DNA of 64,000 nucleotides. Source: Kineothrix sp. MSJ-39 (GTDB lineage: Bacteria > Bacillota > Clostridia > Lachnospirales > Lachnospiraceae). The position numbers and the translations under genes were made by a program. Every line of letters begins with the position of its first letter. The first letter of the stretch is position 1. Shown here in pieces: positions 43,360 to 51,996 of the stretch. The stretch is from contig NZ_JAHLPN010000003.1 in assembly GCF_018917935.1 (NCBI RefSeq), positions 62,001 through 126,000 on the forward strand. Reading direction: 5' to 3'. Below the pieces are notes generated by a model that did not search any database, was not told the DNA's origin, and saw only the letters and a list, made by a program, of their open reading frames with translations.

Positions 43360-44034
43360 CTACATTATCTCGCCATCATGTGCCATCAGGGAAGCACCGT
43401 ATACGTTCTGTGCTGCCAGAAGCTCAGAAAGCAGCTTGTTTTCCTGTGCTGTTTTGATCTCTATGATCAGATCCATACCATCTTTACTGAGATTCCGCGA
43501 TTTGACAGCCGGGCGCTTTGCATACTGCCCCACAATCTGCATGATCTCGGCTTCCGCCTGTGCATCTTTTGCATTGACAACAAGCAGGACACTTGCTTTT
43601 CCCGCCGGTGTCAGTTCTAACAAAAATAATCCGATCGTCAGGACAAGTGAAGTGATTATACCGATCTTGTACATTTCCGCGCCGCAGATGATACCGATGC
43701 TGATCGACCAGAATAAGAAGATCAGGTCCATCGGATCTTTGATCGCCGTTCGGAATCTGACAATTGAAAGAGCACCGACCATACCAAGGGAGATCACAAG
43801 GTTGGACTGCATTGCCAGAATGATGCTTGCCGTGATGACTGCGATCATAAACAGTGCGATATTAAACGTTTTGGAATAAAAGGTTTTCTTTGTCGCCACA
43901 TAATACACGATAAAAATATACAGCGCAAGCGCGCAGGTTACTGCCAGTGTAACGAGGATCCGTGCGGTCGTGATATCACTGCCGCTGAAGCCCTCCAGAA
44001 AAGATTTTTTAAAGATGTTCGAAAAAGTGTTCAT
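43360..44034 (-). CDS. DUF4956 membrane protein
   Basis: A 224-residue protein with four helices (about 25-150) and a small cytoplasmic C-terminal domain of about 75 residues with an ACT-like alternation. The conserved block MVGALSIVRFRTAIKDPMD, typical of DUF4956, is complete. The family is commonly found next to VTC-type polyphosphate polymerase and CotH genes, as here, and its function is unknown. It overlaps the VTC gene by 26 bases. Confidence 0.88.
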   Translation of the reverse strand: MNTFSNIFKKSFLEGFSGSDITTARILVTLAVTCALALYIFIVYYVATKKTFYSKTFNIALFMIAVITASIILAMQSNLVISLGMVGALSIVRFRTAIKDPMDLIFLFWSISIGIICGAEMYKIGIITSLVLTIGLFLLELTPAGKASVLLVVNAKDAQAEAEIMQIVGQYAKRPAVKSRNLSKDGMDLIIEIKTAQENKLLSELLAAQNVYGASLMAHDGEIM

Positions 44035-44734
44035 TGCCTGCCCTCTTTCTGCAAAGATAATATTTGGAAAAAGTCTCCTGTCTGAGCTTTCCCAGATTTA
44101 ACTGCTGCTTTAAAACTGCCGGAAGGTACTCGTCGTACTTGACCTCCAGCAAATGTTCTCCCGGTGGGAGCAGCGGTATTTTCTGCATTTCTTCCTCAAA
44201 AAAGTGGGAAAAATCCACAGAAGCCGCAATATTTTTATCAAATGTGATCCGCACATTTCCTCTTCTGTCCACATAGGGAATGCGGTCATATGCCACGATC
44301 ACCTTAGGCTGCATCCGTCTTGTACGCATCAGGAGCAAAAACTGTGCAAGGAGCGGTGGATAGCTTTCCAGATTCTCCTGATCAATCGGAAGCAGCTGTC
44401 CCCGGAGCAGCGTATCTGCCTGCCGGCGCGTCAGCGGCGCCGCATATTTCCGCGTCATACCGTTTTCTTTGATCTTCTTTTCCAGCTTGATCGAAGCATC
44501 ACTGGCATTGTAAATGCGGATCCTGTATTTCACACGCGGATCAACGCCCGCTTCATTGCTGTAAAAGCTGTTATTGTGATAATCATCAAAATAGACGCTG
44601 CGGATATGGTAATATCCCTGCTCTCCTACATGAGCGTCCTTTGCGATCAAAGGCGTGAGCCGCATGCCAAGCATCAGCAGATCTTTTTCATTCACACGGA
44701 ACTTATATTCATGCCTGCTTTTTGCGATCGCCAC
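44009..44734 (-). CDS. VTC-domain polyphosphate polymerase-like protein
   Basis: A 241-residue protein that forms the tunnel-type fold (triphosphate tunnel metalloenzyme) of the VTC domain. Basic and acidic residues expected to line the tunnel are visible in RHEYKFRV, IRSVYFDD, RVKYRIRIYN, KLEKKIKENGMTRKY and HLLEVKYDEYLP. In yeast Vtc4 this domain makes polyphosphate; bacterial homologues beside DUF4956 and CotH are poorly studied. The start is a GTG with AGGAGTGAG three bases upstream; an in-frame TTG 33 bases earlier lies in the CotH gene end. Confidence 0.85.
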   Translation of the reverse strand: MAIAKSRHEYKFRVNEKDLLMLGMRLTPLIAKDAHVGEQGYYHIRSVYFDDYHNNSFYSNEAGVDPRVKYRIRIYNASDASIKLEKKIKENGMTRKYAAPLTRRQADTLLRGQLLPIDQENLESYPPLLAQFLLLMRTRRMQPKVIVAYDRIPYVDRRGNVRITFDKNIAASVDFSHFFEEEMQKIPLLPPGEHLLEVKYDEYLPAVLKQQLNLGKLRQETFSKYYLCRKRAGNEHFFEHL

Positions 44735-44753
44735 GTCCTCACTCCTCTCCGCT

Positions 44754-46355
44754 TTATAAACCGTCAATCATACTGTCCATATACGCCATCCGCCGCTTCG
44801 TAAATTCCGTCAGAAGCGACAGATCTGTAGAGGCATTACCGCCCGGCCATCTTTCCATTTCCCGCGCCATGGCGCCGGAACCGGTCAGCTCCTGCTGCAG
44901 ATTCTGCACTCTTTCCAACAGTGCATCGGCAGTAAATGCTTTTTCTTTCCAGTCTTCCCATTTTTCTTTTGCAAGTGCACGCGCGTCGTCTGCATCCAGC
45001 ATGACTGCCCTGCAGCCCGGTTCAAACTGCACCAGCGTCCCGGTTTCCTCCAGCGTTTCTTCCGCATAATATTTGTTTTCCGCATAAACAGCGCCAAAGG
45101 AAATATTCAAATCCCAGGGAATAAAATAACCCCTGTAATTTCCGTTTTCATTCCGCGCAGCATAGTACACATTTTTATTACTGTTGTCGAATCCACCGAT
45201 CGCCTGAAAAAACAGCCAGTTATCCACAAGGTTGGACATATTGACAAGCTGTCCGATCTGCTGCGTAAAGGTCGTATCATCCGCCTCGATACAGGCAGCC
45301 AGACGGCGCAGCGGTTCCCATTCTTCCTCTGTTCCGACAACCTGATTCCCTTTCAGGTAAAAACCGCCCCGGTAATCAATCTGGTTGGGATCGGATAATC
45401 CCCCCAGGAAATCACTTTCCTGCCAGGCAGCGACGTATTTTTTCTTGTAAAGCCGCTCGGGCAGTGTATCCGTACCGGTATTTGCAGACAGTCCAAGCTG
45501 CTTTCTGTCGATCGGATGTGTCAGCAGATACAGACCTGTATAAGATTCATTGATCAGCACTTCCACATATTCGCCCTGCATGCCAAAATTTTTGCCATAG
45601 GGATTGTCATAAGCACCTGTTTCCTGCCACAGATCCATACAAAGCTTGTCTCGCAGTCTTGTATTATCCGCATACAGGCTGTTTAAGATCCAGTCATCAT
45701 CATTCCGGATGCCCAAAAGATCACAATTCTTTTTCTCAAAGCTGCCATCCTTTTTCTTCTTTTTCAACTTCAGGCGCAGACTTTTCTTCTCATAAGCCAG
45801 ACTTGTATTTCCTCTGAGCCTGCTCGTCGTATAACAGGTTGTAACCCAGTCAGTCTTCGTATCACTGTCATATAAGGAAAAGGCATACAGCATTTCTCCC
45901 GCCTCTGTCATTTCCTCCGTGGACGTAAATGTCACAATAGGCAGACCTGTCAATTTCAGGGAATATACGGCATACGCATTACCCTTTGCCGCCAGAAACG
46001 GGATCGCATGGTTTTCTGCCATCAGCGTCTGTTTGTCTTCTTTGCCGAAATCCTCCAGAAACAAAACCGTTTCCCCATTCTCTGCGCGGAGCTCTCCGCT
46101 CTCCCATAAGGAATCGGAAGCAGAAAGCGGCAGAAAAAATGTCTTACTGCCAGCATCGTACGGAAGCTTTTCTCCGGCAAAGCAGAGCGAAAAACCTTCC
46201 AGTGTTTCCTGCTCCTGCATACGGGACGCAAGCTTTTCCGCCTTATGTTCCGTTACGGTCTGATAGGACAGCCCGCCGTCTTCCCTTTGCCAGATGCTAT
46301 ATGCAGTTATGAGTACCAGGAGCAGCGTGCTCCCCCATATCAGAAACTTTCTCAT
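44754..46355 (-). CDS. CotH kinase family protein, membrane-anchored
   Basis: A 533-residue protein with an N-terminal signal-anchor helix and an extracytoplasmic CotH domain. The family marks are present: RGNTSLAYEKKSLRLKL (substrate or nucleotide Lys), DWILNSLYADNTRLRDKL, and PWDLNISFG carrying the metal-binding Asp. CotH of Bacillus phosphorylates spore-coat proteins. In this context, outside the membrane with a VTC-like protein, the target may be a surface protein or glycan, and the phosphate donor is an open question. The start follows the HAD stop by three bases without a clear ribosome site, suggesting translational reinitiation. Confidence 0.85.
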   Translation of the reverse strand: MRKFLIWGSTLLLVLITAYSIWQREDGGLSYQTVTEHKAEKLASRMQEQETLEGFSLCFAGEKLPYDAGSKTFFLPLSASDSLWESGELRAENGETVLFLEDFGKEDKQTLMAENHAIPFLAAKGNAYAVYSLKLTGLPIVTFTSTEEMTEAGEMLYAFSLYDSDTKTDWVTTCYTTSRLRGNTSLAYEKKSLRLKLKKKKKDGSFEKKNCDLLGIRNDDDWILNSLYADNTRLRDKLCMDLWQETGAYDNPYGKNFGMQGEYVEVLINESYTGLYLLTHPIDRKQLGLSANTGTDTLPERLYKKKYVAAWQESDFLGGLSDPNQIDYRGGFYLKGNQVVGTEEEWEPLRRLAACIEADDTTFTQQIGQLVNMSNLVDNWLFFQAIGGFDNSNKNVYYAARNENGNYRGYFIPWDLNISFGAVYAENKYYAEETLEETGTLVQFEPGCRAVMLDADDARALAKEKWEDWKEKAFTADALLERVQNLQQELTGSGAMAREMERWPGGNASTDLSLLTEFTKRRMAYMDSMIDGL

Positions 46356-46358
46356 AGA

Positions 46359-46757
46359 TTACTGATTCTGTGGACGGCTTTTCTTACAGATCTCATCCAT
46401 TTCATCTACGCTGCAGCGCAGAAATTCATCCGGGCGGATCGTTCTGTCATCTACATAAAAGCCTTTATGTCCCGGCCACGGTTTTCCGTATACGATCTCA
46501 TCATACGGAATATCCCATTTTTCCAGCCATGCCAGAAGCACCTTTGCAGTGTTGGCATTGATCAGACCGATGTTGCCATGATAGCTGTTCATATTACGGG
46601 ATGTAAACAGCACGATCTTCGCGCCTCCCGCCTTATATTCACGGATCTTATCGATCATTTCCGGGTAAGGAACCAGATCGATATACGCCTCCTCCTTTTT
46701 CTTGATCGGACACAGCGTACCGTCTATATCAAAACAAAATGTCAGATCTTCGTACAT
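46359..46757 (-). CDS. Small HAD-family phosphatase, capsule-biosynthesis (BcbF-like) type
   Basis: A 132-residue HAD protein lacking a cap domain. Motif I FDIDGTLC (residues 9-16) has both Asp residues; motif II TSR is in VLFTSRN; the Lys appears in YGKPWPG; and motif IV is VDDRTI. It resembles the short HAD proteins of capsule loci that hydrolyse a phosphorylated intermediate. It overlaps the kinase gene upstream by 16 bases, so the two are coupled. Confidence 0.85.
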   Translation of the reverse strand: MYEDLTFCFDIDGTLCPIKKKEEAYIDLVPYPEMIDKIREYKAGGAKIVLFTSRNMNSYHGNIGLINANTAKVLLAWLEKWDIPYDEIVYGKPWPGHKGFYVDDRTIRPDEFLRCSVDEMDEICKKSRPQNQ

Positions 46758-48181
46758 GTCTCTACCTCCTCTAAAATTCTGATCGCATTCATTAAAAAGC
46801 CGAATACTTTACCCGGCTGATCCATATGGTATGGCAGCATGGATAAAAACAGGCTTGCCTCATATAATCTGACTCTGACATAGTCAAAGCCGTTCTTTTC
46901 CAGATAGTGCTTAAATACTTCTATATACGGCGCAGCATCCACATCAATGCTCAGATGGATCTTCATCTCCCGATCCATTGTGATAAGATACAGACCACTG
47001 TTAAAGAAATCATAGCAGCCGCAGATCGAATGGGACAGCTTTGCCAGATCGTAGTACACATCTGTATACATATTATCCTCGTTCAGCGCGCCCTTCGGAT
47101 CGATCAGTTTCAGCAGATTTGCCTCCCTGCTGTACAGGATATTGGAAAAGCACAGATCTCCATGTCCGATCACAAGGGCATTTTCTGCCGGGCGTGCTGC
47201 GATCTTCTCATAAAGCTGCAGATATTTCTCTACCACCGCATCAATACCTGCATAATCTGTTCCCATGGAAAGCAGCGCATCAAACTGGCTGTAGGCGGGC
47301 AGCTTTTTCAGATCCGTCATACGTTCCTTCAGCTTCTCCACATAGAGCGCATCCGCAACCGCTTTTGCTTCCTTTTCGGAAACCTGTTTTCTGCCGCGGA
47401 TGTTAATGAAGTAAAACAGTTTATCTAAAATATCGGAAAGTTCTTCCGTACTGACTGCGCCATGTACAAACCGGATCGCGATATCGGTCATATGATAGCG
47501 TTCCATCGTATAGCTGGCACCGTTTGCATCCTCCCGATAATCATATGGCATGACAAACCACATTTTCATATTGTCGGGCAGCAGATAATAAAACTTATAT
47601 TCAGATTTAATTTTTTCTATTTTCGTCGATTTTTTTGTAACCGTATAAGCATCACCGGCAAGTGCATTGAAAAATCTGGCATCAAAGCCGCCGGTAATAA
47701 AGGTCAGGAAATGATTCAGATCCGACAAATCCGTAAATACGGTTGTCTCTACCTGTTCTGCCAGTACATTCCGCTCCAGAAGCTGCTGTGCTTTCTGCTC
47801 ATAACTTTCTACAGAAGGAAGCATCACTGCAGCTGGCTGATCTCCACAGTATACGGTATAACATTCATTTACATAGGCAGTCTTTGTCAAAAGTGTCTGG
47901 AACTGCACGGTATCTGCCAGTCCGAAATTGGAGTACAGATAAAACACTGCCTCTCCTTCTTTTAAATTTGTTAATTCTTCTTTTAACTTTTCGTTTTCTT
48001 GTTTGTCACTGATCGAATACATAGAAACCACGTTTTTGTTTTTCTCGATTTCTTCCCGCATTCTGTTTTTCAGTGTCACACGTTTAAAGATCGTATTTCC
48101 GTAGGATTTATCTCCGGTAATAGACCTGATCTCTTTATTCGGTTTCAGACTGTCATCATAGATAACGATTACTTTCTTCAT
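46742..48181 (-). CDS. Two-domain protein with APH-type kinase (capsule BcbG-like)
   Basis: A 479-residue cytoplasmic protein. Residues 1-165 form an alpha/beta domain of unknown role; residues about 190-479 are an aminoglycoside phosphotransferase/choline kinase fold. The catalytic loop is IGHGDLCFSNILY with the Asp and Asn, followed by KLIDPKG with the metal-binding Asp. Together with the HAD phosphatase that overlaps it and the nucleotidyltransferase downstream, it could prepare a phospho-substituent for the polysaccharide. The substrate is not deducible from sequence alone. Confidence 0.8.
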   Translation of the reverse strand: MKKVIVIYDDSLKPNKEIRSITGDKSYGNTIFKRVTLKNRMREEIEKNKNVVSMYSISDKQENEKLKEELTNLKEGEAVFYLYSNFGLADTVQFQTLLTKTAYVNECYTVYCGDQPAAVMLPSVESYEQKAQQLLERNVLAEQVETTVFTDLSDLNHFLTFITGGFDARFFNALAGDAYTVTKKSTKIEKIKSEYKFYYLLPDNMKMWFVMPYDYREDANGASYTMERYHMTDIAIRFVHGAVSTEELSDILDKLFYFINIRGRKQVSEKEAKAVADALYVEKLKERMTDLKKLPAYSQFDALLSMGTDYAGIDAVVEKYLQLYEKIAARPAENALVIGHGDLCFSNILYSREANLLKLIDPKGALNEDNMYTDVYYDLAKLSHSICGCYDFFNSGLYLITMDREMKIHLSIDVDAAPYIEVFKHYLEKNGFDYVRVRLYEASLFLSMLPYHMDQPGKVFGFLMNAIRILEEVETCTKI

Positions 48182-48930
48182 GCCCGTTCCTTTCTGTGAT
48201 AGAGCAGATAGCTCACATAGCCGAGTATCGTCAGGATCAGAAGTGCGATCGCACCCATCCTTGTATATGTCTCCAGAAGACTGCTCTCTCCTTTTAACAG
48301 CACTGCTTCAATATAGGAAGCAAAATCACCCAGACCGAATGAAATGTGCATCCATATAGATAACGCCCGCAATGTAATAATTTCAGCCCCCCAGCCAAGG
48401 AAAGAAGCTGCTACGATCAGTGCAGAGCGCCCTGTGATCAGCTCATGGGTAAAGTCATACCAGGACTTTACGATATCCAGTCCGCGCAGTGCCATAAGTG
48501 CCCGGCCGGATGTTTTCCGCATGATCAGATACCGGTTTAAGTAAGTATAGCTCGCCGGAATTGCCAGATATACAAGCGTGATCACAAAAAGGGCAACCAG
48601 AAATACGATCGTGATCACGGAAATGCCCCCCCGCAGAATCAGATCCAACGGCAATAAAACGCAAAGAAGCGCAAGGGTATCAAAAAAACGGTCTACCAGA
48701 ACGCTTAAAAAGCCGACCTGCCAGATTTTTGTTACCCGTGCGATCTCTTCAACACGATATAATTCGCCCAGTTTGAACGGAATGATTAAATTGATAAAGG
48801 TTGTCCGCAGGTAGAGCAGGATAAAGCGTCCGAAGCTGATCCTGTGTTCCATCAGAACCAGATACAGACGCAGCATTTTAAAGAAATGCACCGCTATAAA
48901 CCCGACTGCGATCGTAAGTATGCAAATCAT
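48178..48930 (-). CDS. Lysylphosphatidylglycerol-synthase-TM (UPF0104) family membrane protein
   Basis: A 250-residue membrane protein with six to seven helices; LYLRTTFINLIIPFKLGELYRVEEI matches the conserved block of the PF03706 family, in which NxxxP and GE are nearly invariant. Members near DPM1-like GT2 genes are thought to act as lipid or lipid-sugar transport partners. It is somewhat short for the family (about 300). It overlaps the downstream kinase gene by four bases and has GGAG seven bases before its ATG. Confidence 0.8.
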   Translation of the reverse strand: MICILTIAVGFIAVHFFKMLRLYLVLMEHRISFGRFILLYLRTTFINLIIPFKLGELYRVEEIARVTKIWQVGFLSVLVDRFFDTLALLCVLLPLDLILRGGISVITIVFLVALFVITLVYLAIPASYTYLNRYLIMRKTSGRALMALRGLDIVKSWYDFTHELITGRSALIVAASFLGWGAEIITLRALSIWMHISFGLGDFASYIEAVLLKGESSLLETYTRMGAIALLILTILGYVSYLLYHRKERA

Positions 48931-48948
48931 GATACGCTCCGTTTTCTT

Positions 48949-49758
48949 TTATGCCTGTGGCTCGCAGTCTGCAAGCTCTTCAATTTGTCTGCTTGTATAG
49001 CTTTCTCTCACTACCTCACGGTATTCCTGTTTGATCTTCTCATGGTTAAACAGATAGCCAAATGCCATTTTCAGGACTGTGACAGCCTGATTTACCATTT
49101 TTACATTGGATACCTGATCATCCTCTCTCCAGGAAACAGGATAAAAAATAATATCATGCTTATAATAGTGAGAGGCCAGAATCATGACATAATTGAACAT
49201 CAGATTATCCGGGAATTTCTCAAAGAAGGAGTTCTCCAGCATCTTTGTGCTGTACAGGTTCAGTCCGCTTCCCAGATCAAAGATCCTCTGCTTTGTGATA
49301 AATGCAAAGATAAAATCATAAACCACATTTCCCAGTGTACGGAATGTGGAATAGCCTTTCAGTCTGGAGCCTTTCATAAATCTGGCACCCAGTACACAAT
49401 CATGCCTCTGATAGATCTTCTTTTCCAGCATCGGGATAAAATCATGGATATCTCCCTGATCGTCTCCGTGCAGCATGCAGACATAGTCATAACCATGCTC
49501 CACCGCATAATGAAATGCCATCTTCTGCGAACCGCCCAGACCATAATTATCATCATTCCGCATCAGTTTCACAGGCAGAGACGGATGCTCCGCAAGATAC
49601 TCCATCACAACCTGCTCGGTATGATCCGTACTGCGGTTATTGACAACCAGAATTTCCTCAAAATAAGGAACTACCTCCTCGTCCAGCTGATGCAGCACAC
49701 GTACAATCTGTTTTTCACAGTTATATGCCGGTATAAAAAGCAGCATTCTGTCATTCAT
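48949..49758 (-). CDS. GT2 glycosyltransferase, dolichyl/polyprenyl-phosphate sugar synthase-like
   Basis: A 269-residue enzyme of the DPM1/GtrB class: LLFIPAYNCE, VVNNRSTDHT, NYGLGGSQKMAFHYA and MLHGDDQGD as the catalytic DxD region, and VLGARFMKGSRLKGY. It lacks the C-terminal transmembrane pair of GtrB proteins. It would transfer a sugar from an NDP-donor to polyprenyl phosphate, giving a donor for GT-C enzymes. The gene lies four bases from gtrA-like 49762-50217, a classical pairing. Confidence 0.88.
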   Translation of the reverse strand: MNDRMLLFIPAYNCEKQIVRVLHQLDEEVVPYFEEILVVNNRSTDHTEQVVMEYLAEHPSLPVKLMRNDDNYGLGGSQKMAFHYAVEHGYDYVCMLHGDDQGDIHDFIPMLEKKIYQRHDCVLGARFMKGSRLKGYSTFRTLGNVVYDFIFAFITKQRIFDLGSGLNLYSTKMLENSFFEKFPDNLMFNYVMILASHYYKHDIIFYPVSWREDDQVSNVKMVNQAVTVLKMAFGYLFNHEKIKQEYREVVRESYTSRQIEELADCEPQA

Positions 49759-49761
49759 ATG

Positions 49762-50217
49762 TTACCCTTCCTTCTGTTCCAAAAAGATCTTTCTCGTAAT
49801 AAAATTATAAACCATCACAATAGCCGTCGCAACAATTTTGGCTGCTGCAGTCACCGTCGTCGGACCGATCAGATTTTTCAACCACGTCCAGTTTTCATAC
49901 AGAACATCGATCGATACCTTGATGATCAGCTCATTGATGACAAGCCCGATCAGGCTCAGTATTGTAAAGATGATAAATTCTTTTTTTCTGTCCATGTCCT
50001 CTTTGCGGACAAATACATACTTCATGGACAGCAGATAATTCACAATCACAGATATCGTAAATCCAAAAAACGCGCCGACAAGTGCTGCGCTGCCTGTGGG
50101 CATACCTGCCACGCTTCTAAGAAGCGTGGACAGTCCCATAGTGATCAGAAAATCGATCAGAAAACAGACAACTCCGACAACGCCGAATTTTAATATCTGT
50201 TCTATTAATTTCTTCAT
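49762..50217 (-). CDS. GtrA-family membrane protein
   Basis: A 151-residue protein with four helices and the family start pattern LIEQILKFGVVGVVCFLIDF and a central NYLLSMKYVF. GtrA-like proteins are thought to move polyprenyl-phosphate sugars to the outer leaflet. The tight spacing with the DPM1-like GT2 supports that role. RBS AGGAG lies before the ATG. Confidence 0.9.
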   Translation of the reverse strand: MKKLIEQILKFGVVGVVCFLIDFLITMGLSTLLRSVAGMPTGSAALVGAFFGFTISVIVNYLLSMKYVFVRKEDMDRKKEFIIFTILSLIGLVINELIIKVSIDVLYENWTWLKNLIGPTTVTAAAKIVATAIVMVYNFITRKIFLEQKEG

Positions 50218-50230
50218 AGCAGATAAACTC

Positions 50231-51961
50231 CTATACTTCAGGAATCATAGCAAGTACTGCGCTCTTCAGTGCTTCCAGTTTTTCTTCGGAATCCTGCAGG
50301 GAAGTACCCTTTACGCCCATGTAGAACTTGATCTTAGGCTCTGTTCCGGACGGACGTGCACAGCACCAGGAATCATTTTCCAGATCAAAGTACAGTACGT
50401 TTGACTTCGGAAGTCCTGTACTGCTCTTTTCACCTGTTGCCATATCCGTTACAACATCTGCATCGTAGTCGCGCACCTTCAGTACCTTCAGGCCTGCCAG
50501 TTCCTTTGCAGGATTTTTGCGGAGTGCAGCCATGATATCTTTGATCGCCTGCGCGCCTGTGACACCCTTCATGGTGATCGTGTGCAGACCCTCCTTAAAG
50601 TATCCGTACTCTTCATAGATCTTCAGCATCTGATCCCAGAGTGTGATACCGTTCTTCTTGCAGTATGCAGCCACTTCACACAGACACATAACAGCAACAA
50701 CGGCATCTTTATCTCTTGCATGTGTACCTGCCAGACAGCCATAGCTTTCTTCCAGACCGAATACATAGTTGTAAGTATGGTTCTGTTCAAACAGCTTGAT
50801 CTGCTCGCCGATGTACTTAAAGCCGGTCAGTACTTCGATCTCTTTTACGTTATATGCTTTTGTCATGACATCTGCCATGTTTGTTGTAACGATTGTCTTA
50901 ACAAGTGCAGGATTTTCAGGCATTGTACCTGTCTTTGTCTTTTCTCTCAGCAGATATTCGGCGATCAGCATACCTGACATATTACCTGTGAAGGACACAT
51001 ATTCACCGCTCTTTGTATCGAGTGCGTAAACACCGAGACGGTCAGCATCCGGATCTGTTGCCAGGATGATATCTGCGCCAACTTCTTTTGCAAGCTTGAT
51101 CGCAAGCTCAAAAGCTGCAGGATCTTCCGGGTTCGGATAAGCCAGTGTTGTAAATTCAGGATCAGGAAGCTCCTGCTCCGGTACAACATATACATTCTTG
51201 AAGCCCAGCTCTGACAGAACACGTTTGACCGGAACAAGTCCTGTACCGTGCAGCGGTGTGTAAACGATCTTGATCTCATCTGCTACTTCTTTGATGATCT
51301 CAGGATGTACGATCTGCTTCTTCAGTTCTACCATATAAGCATCATCGATTTCTTTGCCGATGATCGTTAAAAGTCCCTGTGCCTTGGCATCTGCTTCAGA
51401 CATTGTTTTTACGGTATGATAATCTGTGATTGCCTTTACCTCTGCAACAATCTCCACGTCCTTCGGTGCTGTGATCTGTGCGCCGTCTTCCCAGTATACC
51501 TTATAGCCGTTGTATTCCGGTGGATTATGGCTTGCTGTTACGACGATACCTGCTGTACAGCCGAGCTGACGGACAGCAAAGGAAAGCTCCGGTGTCGGGC
51601 GAAGTGCATCGAATAAGTATGCCTTGATTCCGTTTGCATTCAGGCAGAGGGCTGCTTCCAGCGCAAATTCCGGTGAAAATTTTCTGGAATCATATGCGAT
51701 TGCTACGCCTTTTTCCTGGCTGCCCTGTTTGATGATGTAATTGGCAAGACCCTGTGTTGCTTTTCTGACCGTATAGAAATTCATACGGTTTGTTCCCGCA
51801 CCGATCACGCCACGAAGGCCGCCTGTACCGAATTCAAGATCGCGATAAAAGCGATCTTCGATCTCTTCTTCATTGTTACGGATTGCCAAAAGCTCGTTTT
51901 TGGTATTCTGATCAAAATAATCATCCTCTAACCAAAAGTTGTAAGTTTCTCTGTAGCTCAT
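50231..51961 (-). CDS. pgcA: Phosphohexomutase (phosphoglucomutase/phosphomannomutase)
   Basis: A 576-residue alpha-D-phosphohexomutase. The phosphoserine loop is TASHNPPEYNGYKVYW, the metal-binding loop is ATDPDADRLGV, the sugar-binding loop is FGLEESYGC, and the phosphate-binding loop near the C terminus is RPSGTEPKIKFY. Length and motifs match PgcA of Firmicutes, which makes glucose-1-phosphate for surface polymer and glycogen synthesis. Its location within the polysaccharide operon supports supply of NDP-sugars. Confidence 0.93.
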   Translation of the reverse strand: MSYRETYNFWLEDDYFDQNTKNELLAIRNNEEEIEDRFYRDLEFGTGGLRGVIGAGTNRMNFYTVRKATQGLANYIIKQGSQEKGVAIAYDSRKFSPEFALEAALCLNANGIKAYLFDALRPTPELSFAVRQLGCTAGIVVTASHNPPEYNGYKVYWEDGAQITAPKDVEIVAEVKAITDYHTVKTMSEADAKAQGLLTIIGKEIDDAYMVELKKQIVHPEIIKEVADEIKIVYTPLHGTGLVPVKRVLSELGFKNVYVVPEQELPDPEFTTLAYPNPEDPAAFELAIKLAKEVGADIILATDPDADRLGVYALDTKSGEYVSFTGNMSGMLIAEYLLREKTKTGTMPENPALVKTIVTTNMADVMTKAYNVKEIEVLTGFKYIGEQIKLFEQNHTYNYVFGLEESYGCLAGTHARDKDAVVAVMCLCEVAAYCKKNGITLWDQMLKIYEEYGYFKEGLHTITMKGVTGAQAIKDIMAALRKNPAKELAGLKVLKVRDYDADVVTDMATGEKSSTGLPKSNVLYFDLENDSWCCARPSGTEPKIKFYMGVKGTSLQDSEEKLEALKSAVLAMIPEV

Positions 51962-51996
51962 TCTTTCTCCTCCTGCTATATGATAAATTTATTACT

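Noticed and set aside
48844-50193. 449-codon open frame on the plus strand
   Set aside because: Antisense to the GT2, GtrA and PF03706 genes, which have clear motifs; the product is rich in His, Cys and Ile with no domain and no ribosome site.
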